NCBI RefSeq assembly: GCF_024129735.1
Contig: NZ_JAMXXK010000004.1
Span: forward strand, 34,609 to 98,608
Length of the DNA stretch: 64,000 bases
Direction: 5' to 3'
Origin: Acinetobacter lwoffii
GTDB taxonomy: Bacteria; Pseudomonadota; Gammaproteobacteria; Pseudomonadales; Moraxellaceae
Both the position numbers and the translations under genes were made by a program. Below are positions 56,583 through 64,000 of this stretch, in pieces. Position 1 is the first letter of the stretch, and the number at the start of each line of letters is the position of its first letter. A model generated the notes under the pieces. It worked only from the letters and a program-made list of their open reading frames with translations, did not search any database and was not told the origin of the DNA.

Positions 56583-57794
56583 ATGAATAATATTACCCTC
56601 GCACCGGTACAAACTGATCAACCGTCTCATTTGATGCCTGTTTTTGGCCGTCAACCGATCAGCTTTGTCCGAGGACGAGGTGCATATCTTTATACCGAAG
56701 ATGGTACAGAGTATTTAGATGCATTAACCGGAATTGCGGTATGCGGTTTGGGCCATGCGCATCCAGTCATTGCCGAAGCGATTGCTGAACAGGCAGCGAC
56801 CCTGATTCATACCAGCAACCTGTTTGAAGTGCCTTGGCAAACCGCTGCCGCACAGAAACTGGCTGAAGTTGCAGGTATGGAAGAAGTATTTTTCTCCAAC
56901 AGTGGCGCAGAATCAAATGAAGGTGCAATCAAAATTGCACGTAAATTTGGTCATATGCAAGGCATTGCATCGCCTAAAATCATTGTTGCCGACCAGTCTT
57001 TCCATGGTCGTACCATGGCCACCTTATCTGCTACAGGCAATAAAAAAGTGCAGGAAGGCTTTGGCCCACTGGTTGAAGGTTTTGTCCGTGTACCTTTTGG
57101 TGATATCGAAGCGATTGAAGAAGCGGCAATCAATCACCCGGATATCGTAGCGATTTTGGTTGAGCCTATTCAGGGTGAAGGCGGTGTCAATACCGCACCT
57201 CAAGGTTTCAGCTATTTAGAAGAAATTCGCCAAATCTGCAACCAGCATAACTGGCTGATGATGCTGGACGAAGTGCAAACTGGTAATGGCCGTACCGGTA
57301 AATACTTTGCTTATCAGCACACCAATATTATTCCGGATGTACTGACCACAGCCAAAGGCTTAGGAAATGGCTTCCCGATTGGTGCAGTCATGACCCAAGG
57401 TCGTGGCGTCGGTGTATTAACTGCTGGAAATCACGGTTCTACCTATAGCGGTACAGCACTGGGTTCGCGTGTGGTCTATACCATTCTCGATATTATGCGA
57501 AAAGAAAATATCGTCGCGAATGCGGCTGAAAAAGGTGCTTATATCGTTGACCAGCTACGCAACAAACTGGCAGATCAAAATGTCATCGTACGTGGTTTCG
57601 GTCTGATGATCGGGATTGAATTACCAAAAGAATGTGGTGATCTGGTTGCGATTGCACGCAATGAATACAAGATGATTATCAATGTCACTGCAGGCAATGT
57701 CGTTCGTCTGTTGCCTACCCTGAATATTACCCAGGAGCAGGCAGACCAGTTGATCGAACGTCTGGTAAAAATGATCAAAGCTTATTTGGCATAA
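56583..57794 (+). CDS. argD: Acetylornithine aminotransferase
   Basis: PLP enzyme of arginine synthesis converting N-acetylglutamate semialdehyde to N-acetylornithine (it can also act on succinyl-diaminopimelate). The 403 residues include the FFSNSGAESNEGAIKIARK segment, LDEVQTGNGRTGKYFAY with the Asp that binds the pyridine nitrogen, and the PLP lysine in TTAKGLGNGFPIGA. The cysteine-containing GIAVCGLGHAHP block is also typical. The gene is monocistronic with a terminator shared with a convergent LysR gene. Confidence 0.94.
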   Translation: MNNITLAPVQTDQPSHLMPVFGRQPISFVRGRGAYLYTEDGTEYLDALTGIAVCGLGHAHPVIAEAIAEQAATLIHTSNLFEVPWQTAAAQKLAEVAGMEEVFFSNSGAESNEGAIKIARKFGHMQGIASPKIIVADQSFHGRTMATLSATGNKKVQEGFGPLVEGFVRVPFGDIEAIEEAAINHPDIVAILVEPIQGEGGVNTAPQGFSYLEEIRQICNQHNWLMMLDEVQTGNGRTGKYFAYQHTNIIPDVLTTAKGLGNGFPIGAVMTQGRGVGVLTAGNHGSTYSGTALGSRVVYTILDIMRKENIVANAAEKGAYIVDQLRNKLADQNVIVRGFGLMIGIELPKECGDLVAIARNEYKMIINVTAGNVVRLLPTLNITQEQADQLIERLVKMIKAYLA

Positions 57795-57810
57795 AGCCCT
57801 AGCCTAAAAA

Positions 57811-57843
57811 TTAAAAAAGCCGCTCTAAAGCGGCTTTTTTATT
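57811..57843. terminator. Bidirectional terminator between argD and the LysR gene
   Basis: Stem aaaaagccgct / agcggcttttt with a 3-to-4-base loop and A/T tracts on both sides. Confidence 0.9.
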
Positions 57844-57853
57844 ATTCTGCACT

Positions 57854-58783
57854 CTATGATGCGTTTTGTAACATACGTCCGCCAGAGATCTGGCTAAAAT
57901 ATTGTTTCAGGGTATCAAGACAACGAAGAATTTTTGTCGGTTGTTGTTCACGTTTCGGAATAACCGCATACAGTGTAATCGATGGCAGTCTCCATTCAGG
58001 CAGAACTTCAACTAAAGTACCGTTAAGCAAATCCTTTTTAGCATCAAGATATAAAACCTTGGCAATCCCATTACCCTGCAAGCACATCGATTTTGCAACC
58101 AAACCGTTATTGGTACTGAAACGGGATTTCAGTTCAAACTCGGCTTTTTCTGCAGTATTCACATGTTGGAAATGATAATACTGATGGTTTTTAAGATGCG
58201 TTAAAGGCAAGACCTCATGATTTTTAAGATCATCAGGTTTCGAAATAATGGTGCTTTGATTAATATAACTCGGTGTCGCCACCAGAATTTGCTCAATCTG
58301 CATCAATGGCACAACCTGAAGATTATGCTCATCATTTTTCTGTTCAAATCTTAGGGCGATATCAACCCGCCCATCCAACAAATCAACCTCATGATTGTTT
58401 GTTTCTAAATGTACTGCCAAGCCGCGATGTGCAGCTATCCAATGAGAAAGTGCAGGAATCACATGATTCGCGCATAATTCTGGCAAAGAAACGATACGCA
58501 GCTCACCCACGAGATCATCACGTAACTCATTGATCCGGACTTTACCGCGCTCAGCAGCAGATAACATTTCTTGACAGCTATGGAAAAAAGCTTGTCCCGC
58601 TTCGGTCAGACTTAATTTTCTCGTCGAACGATTTAGAAGTACGACTTCCATATCGTGTTCTAACGAGCGAATTTGTTGACTGACGGCGCTGGTCGTAATC
58701 CCTAATTCACGGGCAGCACCGCTAAACGAGTTCTTCTCCACAACGCAAGCAAAGACACCCATTGCTCGAAGTTGATCTAACAT
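57854..58783 (-). CDS. LysR-family transcriptional regulator
   Basis: A 309-residue LysR-type regulator. The N-terminal HTH reads GAARELGITTSAVSQQIRSLE, and a type 2 periplasmic-binding-like effector domain follows from about residue 90. The ATG at 58783 with GAGGG upstream is chosen; an earlier TTG or ATG would add 16 non-family residues. The regulated gene is not evident: argD is convergent and nlpD lies 91 bp upstream in the same direction. The inducer cannot be inferred. Confidence 0.9.
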   Translation of the reverse strand: MLDQLRAMGVFACVVEKNSFSGAARELGITTSAVSQQIRSLEHDMEVVLLNRSTRKLSLTEAGQAFFHSCQEMLSAAERGKVRINELRDDLVGELRIVSLPELCANHVIPALSHWIAAHRGLAVHLETNNHEVDLLDGRVDIALRFEQKNDEHNLQVVPLMQIEQILVATPSYINQSTIISKPDDLKNHEVLPLTHLKNHQYYHFQHVNTAEKAEFELKSRFSTNNGLVAKSMCLQGNGIAKVLYLDAKKDLLNGTLVEVLPEWRLPSITLYAVIPKREQQPTKILRCLDTLKQYFSQISGGRMLQNAS

Positions 58784-58874
58784 AAATTTCCCTCTAAACT
58801 TATGAGGTGCTTCATCATTTGATAAAAGCAACTTATTGTATTATACGGCGAAATTTACACTTTGCATTATTTAT

Positions 58875-59705
58875 TTAATTGTTTGGTAAAACTGCAGTAG
58901 GATTAATAGGTTTGCCGTCTAAGCGCACCTGAAACTCAAGCATGGTACGGTTTGTACCAGTCGATCCCATTTCTGCAATTTTTTGACCAGCCGTTACATT
59001 TTGGCCACTTTTCACATTCAATTTACTGTTATGTGCATAAGCCGTGATATAGCCATTGATATGCTTCACCAACACCAGATTGCCATATTCTTTCAAACCA
59101 TCAGCGGAATACACCACCTGCCCGTCTGCTGCTGCAAATACCGGATCACCGACATTGCCACTATAGCGGGTGCCCTTAATATTAGAAGCTAAATTGTATT
59201 GCTGGAGAATCGCGCCATTCGATGGTTTTACCCAACGTAGACCTGCTGCAGTAGATACTGGCGTTACAGGTGCAGATGTACTGACGCGTGGTGTGGTTTG
59301 TACTGTAGTTGCTGGCGTAACCGGTGCCGGTGTAGGCACTGCAATCGTTTGACGTTGAATTGGTGCTGCCTGAGTCACTGCCTGGGTGCTGGTGCTACGG
59401 CGCGTAGTATGGGTTTTCAGGCGGATCGATTGTCCGACATAAATCCGATAAGGCGCACTGATATCATTCATCTCCGCGACACTGATATAGTTCAGCCCAT
59501 AACGTGCTGCAATCCCACTCAATGTATCTCCTGAACGCACCGTATAGAAATCAGGAGCTGTTGCATAACGCGTTGCATTATTCACCTGGGGTTTGGTGGC
59601 ACAACCGGTAATTACTCCTGTAGAAATAACAACGGTCGATAAAACAAGGGTTTTAATCAGGGTTGCAGGCGAAGCTACGACACATTTCGGTAACACCAAG
59701 AACAT
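58875..59705 (-). CDS. nlpD: NlpD-like LysM/M23 lipoprotein
   Basis: A 276-residue outer-membrane lipoprotein. The signal peptide ends in a lipobox VITGC (Cys near residue 35). One LysM domain follows (YTVRSGDTLSGIAARYGLN), then a Thr/Pro-rich linker, and a C-terminal M23 domain. The M23 metal and catalytic residues are degenerate (YAHNSKLNVKSGQ keeps one His), as in NlpD activators of amidases. The ATG at 59705 with GAGGAAG is used. It lies 94 bp after surE in the same direction. Confidence 0.9.
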   Translation of the reverse strand: MFLVLPKCVVASPATLIKTLVLSTVVISTGVITGCATKPQVNNATRYATAPDFYTVRSGDTLSGIAARYGLNYISVAEMNDISAPYRIYVGQSIRLKTHTTRRSTSTQAVTQAAPIQRQTIAVPTPAPVTPATTVQTTPRVSTSAPVTPVSTAAGLRWVKPSNGAILQQYNLASNIKGTRYSGNVGDPVFAAADGQVVYSADGLKEYGNLVLVKHINGYITAYAHNSKLNVKSGQNVTAGQKIAEMGSTGTNRTMLEFQVRLDGKPINPTAVLPNN

Positions 59706-59799
59706 TATCTTCCTCTCTAATGCTATACGGTTGCAAAATTTCGTTAAGATTAGCAAAGTTTTACGGCAATATACTTGCAATCGCGAGTTTTTCACAAAG

Positions 59800-60588
59800 T
59801 TATAACACTAAGGACGCATTTTCTTCCAATTGTGTTTGCAAATTCCGCAAACTCTCATAATTGGTGGCATCCATCTGAATCGGGGTAATACTGACATAGC
59901 CATTGGCGACCGCAGAGAAGTCTGAATCAATCTCGCTAAATCCCGGCTTAGGGTCTGCGACTGCTTCTCCCGAGAGTCCAATCCAAAATACCTGACGACC
60001 ACGCGGATCTACATGACTCGTCACCGGTTTAGACTGACGGCGGCGACTTTGATATGTCACTTTTTCACCCTGCAATTCAGTTACATCTGGAATATTGATA
60101 TTAAAAATATGTCGCTCAGGCAGAATAGGCAAACCACGAGCAATAAAATCATGCACCCATTCGGCGGCCAACTGATAATCCTGAGGCTGCTGATAGCCAC
60201 GTACATTCGGCCCACTCAGTGATACGGCAATCGCAGGATGTTTAGTTAAACGACCTTCAAAGGCCGCCCCGACTGTACCGGAATACAAGATATCATCTCC
60301 CAGATTTGCGCCGCTATTTATCCCGCTAACCACTAGGTCAAATTCAAAATCAAATAGCCCGTTCATAGCCAAGTAAACGCAATCTGCCGGCGTCCCATTA
60401 ACCGCCCAGACATCAGGAGAAATCTGGATTGGGCGTAAAGGGCGGTCCAAAGTTAAGGCACTAGAAAAGCCACTGCGTTCACTTTCCGGTGCCACAATCA
60501 CCACTCGCCCCAAAGGCTTTAGCGCTTGCGCCAAAGCCTGAATACCGGGTGCAAACACCCCATCATCATTTGAAACTAAAATATTCAC
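59800..60588 (-). CDS. surE: 5'-nucleotidase SurE
   Basis: A 262-residue metal-dependent nucleotidase and exopolyphosphatase for stationary-phase survival. The N-terminus [19 protein letters not shown] has the metal-binding Asp pair, [21 protein letters not shown] carries the Ser and Asn ligands, and the SITPIQMD end is typical. It precedes nlpD. The pcm gene found between them in enterobacteria is absent, and rpoS is not seen next to nlpD. Confidence 0.95.
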   Translation of the reverse strand: MNILVSNDDGVFAPGIQALAQALKPLGRVVIVAPESERSGFSSALTLDRPLRPIQISPDVWAVNGTPADCVYLAMNGLFDFEFDLVVSGINSGANLGDDILYSGTVGAAFEGRLTKHPAIAVSLSGPNVRGYQQPQDYQLAAEWVHDFIARGLPILPERHIFNINIPDVTELQGEKVTYQSRRRQSKPVTSHVDPRGRQVFWIGLSGEAVADPKPGFSEIDSDFSAVANGYVSITPIQMDATNYESLRNLQTQLEENASLVL

Positions 60589-60699
60589 TAAAAAATCTCG
60601 TTACGCTAAAAAATGACTGACTAGGACATTTCATTGTATTAGTGCAGGAATTATATATATTTATTGCTCGACATCCATCTTTATAATATGTGGCTCAAG

Positions 60700-61071
60700 A
60701 TGATTAAAAAATTCTCTTTACTTAGCGCTCTCACTTTAAGCTTGGCAGCATTTATTTCCCCTTCAGTCATGGCAAACGATCTGACTGTTGAAGAAAACAA
60801 TACCATTGTAAAAGAAGATATTGCATCAGCACAGGTTATGGCTGAAGTTTGCCCGGCAATCATTGGTCAAAATCCAAAATTTAACAGCACCGTTGAACAA
60901 TTGATCCAGTCTTATCTTGCAGACTACTCAGATAAAGGCATGAGCTATCAAAAGCTACAGGCAGACAGTGAATATAAATCTTTACTTGAAGAAGCACGTC
61001 AGGGTGCAAAGCAAACCAGCTCAGACGAGCAGAAAACTGTCTGTGAAGAAATGCTGAACTACCAAGGCTAA
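60700..61071 (+). CDS. Small secreted protein, MCR_0457-like, copy 1
   Basis: A 123-residue exported protein. A signal peptide (MIKKFSLLSALTLSLAAFIS, cleavage near VMA-ND) precedes a mature helical domain. Cysteines in EVCPAI and TVCEEM could form one disulfide. The ATG at 60700 is chosen; ATGs further upstream would lengthen the signal region without a better ribosome site. It is similar in layout to the next gene. I believe it belongs to a Moraxellaceae family named MCR_0457; its function is unknown. Confidence 0.7.
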   Translation: MIKKFSLLSALTLSLAAFISPSVMANDLTVEENNTIVKEDIASAQVMAEVCPAIIGQNPKFNSTVEQLIQSYLADYSDKGMSYQKLQADSEYKSLLEEARQGAKQTSSDEQKTVCEEMLNYQG

Positions 61072-61089
61072 GCCAGCTAAATTTTCAAA

Positions 61090-61119
61090 TAAGACGGTGT
61101 AAACATCGTCTTATTTTCT
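61090..61119 (+). terminator. Terminator after the first small secreted protein gene
   Basis: Stem aagacggtg / catcgtctt (one G-U pair) with a 4-base loop, followed by ATTTTCTCTT. The T tract is imperfect. Confidence 0.7.
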
Positions 61120-61232
61120 CTTACAGATTTATTCATAATTCTACAGCTTCGCTACATTTTCCCACTTTTCAATTTCAAAAATAAGTTTAAGCTAGGCAAA
61201 TTATTGTTCTAAATCCATTTTTTGAGTTTTCA

Positions 61233-61613
61233 ATGAAAAATCCAATATTCCAAGCTTTAACATTCTGCGCAATTTCTGCCGCCACTCTTTTGGGAACTTC
61301 TGCATTTGCAGCCGATGAAAACATTAATGTTACCCCAACTCAGCAAGTGACCAAACAGGAACTGGCAGCCATTTATGTTCTTTCAGAAATCTGTCCAAGC
61401 ATGGTCAAAGACAAGTCACAGTTTAATCAGGGTTATACCAAGCTGGTGACTGAGTATATGCCGGGCCAGCGTAATCCGGTTGAAAGCTTAAACCAGATGG
61501 CTAAACAGAACGATTTCCGCAATATTCTGGCCGAAGCACAATCGGATGCCAAGAAAGCCGGCAAGAAAAAAAATCAGGTGATTTGTAATGAATTAACCAC
61601 CTATAACAATTAA
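61233..61613 (+). CDS. Small secreted protein, MCR_0457-like, copy 2
   Basis: A 126-residue exported protein with a signal peptide ending near AFAADE. Like its upstream neighbour, the mature part begins with a helix containing a cysteine (SEICPSMV), has a middle QFNQGYTKLVTEYMPG stretch and ends with a second cysteine (VICNELT). The two are diverged paralogues, each separately transcribed. The function is unknown; the positions just before dacC and after surE give no firm clue. Confidence 0.72.
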   Translation: MKNPIFQALTFCAISAATLLGTSAFAADENINVTPTQQVTKQELAAIYVLSEICPSMVKDKSQFNQGYTKLVTEYMPGQRNPVESLNQMAKQNDFRNILAEAQSDAKKAGKKKNQVICNELTTYNN

Positions 61614-61741
61614 GCTGCTTTTCTGCCGATAACTTACAATACTTTTGAAATAAGACCGGGTTTCCCATAGAAGTCAGCCTAGCTTTGTCCTAAAATGCTA
61701 GGCTCTTCGTGCTTACATCAAGATATAGGAACCCACTAGAA

Positions 61742-62890
61742 ATGACCCAAAAAACTGCCCTTGCTGCATTATTATTAGTTCCTAGTTTTAGCTTTGCAGC
61801 AACTGTCCTATCTGCACCACCAGAATTGAATAATAAATCCTACGTGCTAATGGACTACGAGACAGGGCAACTTCTCGCTTCAAAAAATGAAAATGAAAAA
61901 TTAGCCCCTGCTTCAATGACCAAGATGATGACCAGTTACATCATCGAACAAAAACTATTGAGCGGTGAACTCACTGAAGATGAACAAGTGCGCATGAACG
62001 AGTCAGCATGGTGTCGCGGCAGTAGCGCGGAATCATGTATGTATGTACCTTTAAATGGTACGGCAACTGCACTTGAAATGCTTCGCGGGATTATTATTCA
62101 ATCAGGGAATGATGCATCGAAAGCCATGGCTGAACATATTGCAGGGAACGAGGGTACCTTTGCACATATGATGAACCAGGAAGCTAAACGTATTGGCATG
62201 ACCAATACCAGTTTTATCAATTCAACCGGTATGCCGGCTGAAGGTCATTATTCAACTGCCAAAGATATGGCAACGCTGGCACAACACATCATTAAAGACA
62301 GTTCTAAGTATTATCCGATTTATGCGGAAAAAGAATTTACCTTTAATGGCATCAAGCAAGGTAACCGTAATGCCCTGCTATATACTGATCCGAGTGTAGA
62401 TGGTTTAAAAACTGGCCACACTGATGAAGCTGGTTATTGTTTGACTACCTCATCAAAACGCGGTCCTACGCGTTTGATTTCAGTGATTTTTGGTGCACCA
62501 ACCATGCAGGAACGTGCGACACAAACACGTGAATTGTTGGCTTGGGGTTATGCAAACTTCGAAACCAAAAATGTTCAACCGGCTAAACAGGTACTTGCTA
62601 AAGCCAAAGTCTGGTTTGGTAAGGAAGATGAAGTTCAGATCGGTCTTGCTGAAAACTTTAATGTGACTATGCCGAAAGGTCAGGCCAACGCGATTAAAAC
62701 CCAGCTGGTGGTTCAGCCTAAACTGACTGCACCTTTACAGCCTGGTCAGGTCGTAGGTAAATACGTAGCGACTCTGGATGGTAAAGTAATTTCAGAAAAA
62801 CCGTTGGTGGCTTTAAACGCGGTTGAAGAAGCTGGTTTCTTCGCACGTATGCTCGACCACATTAAACAATTCTTCTCAAACTTGTTCTAA
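61742..62890 (+). CDS. dacC: D-alanyl-D-alanine carboxypeptidase (PBP5/6 type)
   Basis: Periplasmic penicillin-binding protein that trims D-Ala from peptidoglycan pentapeptides. Signal peptide 1-19, then the SxxK motif in APASMTKMMTSY, the SxN in IQSGNDASKAMAEH and the KTG in DGLKTGHTDEAGY, followed by the beta-rich C-terminal domain and an amphipathic end helix (ARMLDHIKQFFSNLF) for membrane attachment. The ATG at 61742 has AGGAA about 10 bases upstream. DacC versus DacA naming is by general similarity only. Confidence 0.93.
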   Translation: MTQKTALAALLLVPSFSFAATVLSAPPELNNKSYVLMDYETGQLLASKNENEKLAPASMTKMMTSYIIEQKLLSGELTEDEQVRMNESAWCRGSSAESCMYVPLNGTATALEMLRGIIIQSGNDASKAMAEHIAGNEGTFAHMMNQEAKRIGMTNTSFINSTGMPAEGHYSTAKDMATLAQHIIKDSSKYYPIYAEKEFTFNGIKQGNRNALLYTDPSVDGLKTGHTDEAGYCLTTSSKRGPTRLISVIFGAPTMQERATQTRELLAWGYANFETKNVQPAKQVLAKAKVWFGKEDEVQIGLAENFNVTMPKGQANAIKTQLVVQPKLTAPLQPGQVVGKYVATLDGKVISEKPLVALNAVEEAGFFARMLDHIKQFFSNLF

Positions 62891-62925
62891 GTTTAAATAG
62901 ACTGTTTTAGTCTAGCACTAAGACC

Positions 62926-62957
62926 AAAGCACTCATTCAGATGGGTGCTTTTTATTT
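62926..62957 (+). terminator. Terminator after dacC
   Basis: Stem agcactca / tgggtgct (one wobble pair) with a 6-base loop and TTTTTATTTTAT. Confidence 0.8.
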
Positions 62958-63001
62958 TATACTATGCACATGATCCTTAAACTTTTAATGAGCAGATCAC
63001 C

Positions 63002-63532
63002 ATGAGCCAAAACATTCGTTCTTATTTAGACACAACTCCACAAATTGATGAATCGTGTTATATCGATCCGATGGGAATCGTGGTCGGCGATGTGGTCTTG
63101 GCTGAAAATGTCTCTGTCTGGCCTTTTGCCGTGATTCGTGGTGATGTTAATTCGATCCGGATTGGTAAAAACTCGAATGTTCAGGATCATGCCATGTTGC
63201 ATGTCAGTCATAAAAAAGCCGATAAACCGAATGGTTCGCCTTTGATCATTGGTGAAGATGTCACGATTGGCCATCATGTGACATTGCATGGTTGTACGAT
63301 TGGTAATCGCGTATTAATCGGGATTAACAGCATTATTCTGGATGATGTCATCATTCCGGATGATGTGATGATTGGTGCAGGTACACTAGTTCCACCGGGC
63401 AAAGTTTTGGAAAGTGGTTGGCTCTATGTGGGCAGCCCTGCCAAAAAAGCGCGTCCGCTCACTGAAAAAGAAATGGCATTCTTGCCATATTCTGCACAAA
63501 ATTATGTGAAAGTTTCAAATAACTATAAATAA
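63002..63532 (+). CDS. Gamma-carbonic anhydrase-family protein (YrdA-like)
   Basis: A 176-residue left-handed beta-helix protein of hexapeptide repeats, forming trimers with metal sites between subunits. The metal-binding histidines are in the VQDHAMLHVSH and IGHHVTLHGC stretches. The repeats run from about residue 15 to 150 (for example VGDVVLAENVSVWPFAVIRGDV). Members hydrate carbon dioxide or act as acyl-CoA-related proteins; activity cannot be told. It is the last gene before the truncated IS5-family element. Confidence 0.9.
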   Translation: MSQNIRSYLDTTPQIDESCYIDPMGIVVGDVVLAENVSVWPFAVIRGDVNSIRIGKNSNVQDHAMLHVSHKKADKPNGSPLIIGEDVTIGHHVTLHGCTIGNRVLIGINSIILDDVIIPDDVMIGAGTLVPPGKVLESGWLYVGSPAKKARPLTEKEMAFLPYSAQNYVKVSNNYK

Positions 63533-63612
63533 TGCTCAGTTTCGCATAAGAGATTTCATGTTAAATGAATTTCAGAACGTGTCGATGCGGTGCGTGAATC
63601 ATAATCTCAGTC

Positions 63613-64000
63613 GGCTTTGTTGCACAAAGATTTGAAATGCAAAGCGCCCCTAATTGAGCCAAATTTAAGGCGTAACTTGGGTAAGTGGTCGACCTAATTC
63701 CGTAAATCTGTTAAGGACTGCTACACGTGCATGGATCTCATTCACTTGGCTATCAAAACTCCTTGCACTGAGTTTATCTCCTAATAATTTGATGCAATGC
63801 ATCTTAGTTTCAACCAAACTTCGCCGATGATAGCCTGACCATTTTTTCCATAGTGTCCTGCCTAAACGCTTAACTGTTCGAAGTAATTCATTTCGCTCTA
63901 GCGAGCTAATCTTTGTATCTTTCCATGGTTTCGCATTTTTTCTAGGTGGAATCACCGCATGCGCTTGCCGATCTGCAATGACCTGACGGCATTGCTTGGT
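63613..64000 (-). mobile_element. IS5-family insertion sequence, cut by the window edge
   Basis: The element end begins GGCTTTGTTGCACAAAG, the usual terminal repeat of IS17-like IS5-family elements of Acinetobacter. The transposase reads inward from the window edge towards this end. The other end and any target duplication lie outside the window. Confidence 0.85.
63665..64000 (-). CDS. IS5-family transposase, partial (C-terminal)
   Basis: C-terminal 111 residues of an IS4/IS5-superfamily transposase; the frame is open through the window edge, so the start is missing. The signature Y(2)R(3)E(6)K is intact in GYHRRSLVETKMHCIKLLG, giving the catalytic Glu. The segment before it (VIPPRKNAKPW) is typical for IS17-like elements. 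An ATT or GTG start inside the visible part would be artificial. Confidence 0.88.
   Translation of the reverse strand, partial: TKQCRQVIADRQAHAVIPPRKNAKPWKDTKISSLERNELLRTVKRLGRTLWKKWSGYHRRSLVETKMHCIKLLGDKLSARSFDSQVNEIHARVAVLNRFTELGRPLTQVTP

Noticed and set aside
1..64000. CRISPR array, prophage or integron
   Set aside because: No regularly spaced repeats, phage structural or integrase genes, or attC-like sites were seen.

Overview
The window reads as a chromosomal segment of an Acinetobacter-like gammaproteobacterium (Moraxellaceae). This rests on the moderate-to-low GC content, the gene set (pyrB with a metal-site-less PyrC partner, a Vfr-type CRP beside an OsmC gene, surE-nlpD, cstA-ybdD, a FimX-like protein, two small secreted proteins of a Moraxellaceae type) and insertion sequences of kinds common in that genus. 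Species cannot be decided from the sequence. Nearly all genes are housekeeping or metabolic. No prophage, CRISPR array or integron is visible.

Layout. 1-4.7 kb: ketone-body and leucine catabolism (HMG-CoA lyase, succinyl-CoA:3-ketoacid CoA-transferase subunits A and B, AtoE transporter). atoE is split by a complete 788-bp IS1-family element with an 8-bp target duplication. 4.7-9.2 kb: an OmpA-domain envelope protein, the pyrB-pyrX pair and a small unknown gene. 9.5-18.8 kb: rlmKL, clpB with a clear heat-shock promoter, an orphan Xre/MbcA/ParS-type antitoxin, tas, vfr and osmC (divergent), and a metallophosphoesterase. 18.9-20.1 kb: an IS3-family element whose orfB has an in-frame stop. 20.2-22.4 kb: a BigR-type sulfide-response cluster (MBL persulfide dioxygenase-like protein, two YeeE/YedE-type membrane proteins, divergent ArsR-family regulator). 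22.8-28.5 kb: a periplasmic disulfide cluster (dsbG, a membrane-anchored TlpA-like protein, dsbD) with a divergent two-component system. 28.5-29.1 kb: non-coding DNA with an IS5-family relic. 29.1-30.1 kb: a voltage-gated-type potassium channel.

30.2-34.7 kb: an arsenic resistance island (arsC2 upstream, then arsR-arsC-acr3-arsH and arsO), with the same 15-bp motif in front of both transcription units. 34.7-35.9 kb: a decayed region with broken ORFs and a short copy of the histidine-kinase gene tail. 36.1 kb: tRNA-Val(GAC). 36.2-40.1 kb: a MoxR/DUF58/transglutaminase operon. 40.5-42.9 kb: cstA-ybdD. 43.1-48.9 kb: efp, with divergent epmB, a PilZ-type protein and a FimX-like c-di-GMP effector. 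49.0-53.2 kb: rpmE with a structured leader, an SBF-type transporter, gloA and an AmpG-like permease with a roughly 200-residue insertion. 53.4-63.5 kb: Lon-like protease, grxD, argD, a LysR regulator, surE-nlpD, two paralogous small secreted proteins, dacC and a gamma-carbonic anhydrase. The right edge cuts an IS5-family element.

The points most worth a second look are the AmpG-like permease with two Ig-like modules, the PilZ-FimX pair, the Lgt-like/TlpA fusion in the Dsb cluster, the paired ArsR-box candidates, the rpmE leader hairpin, and the decayed region beside the ars genes. I did not find a clearly new defence or mobile system.
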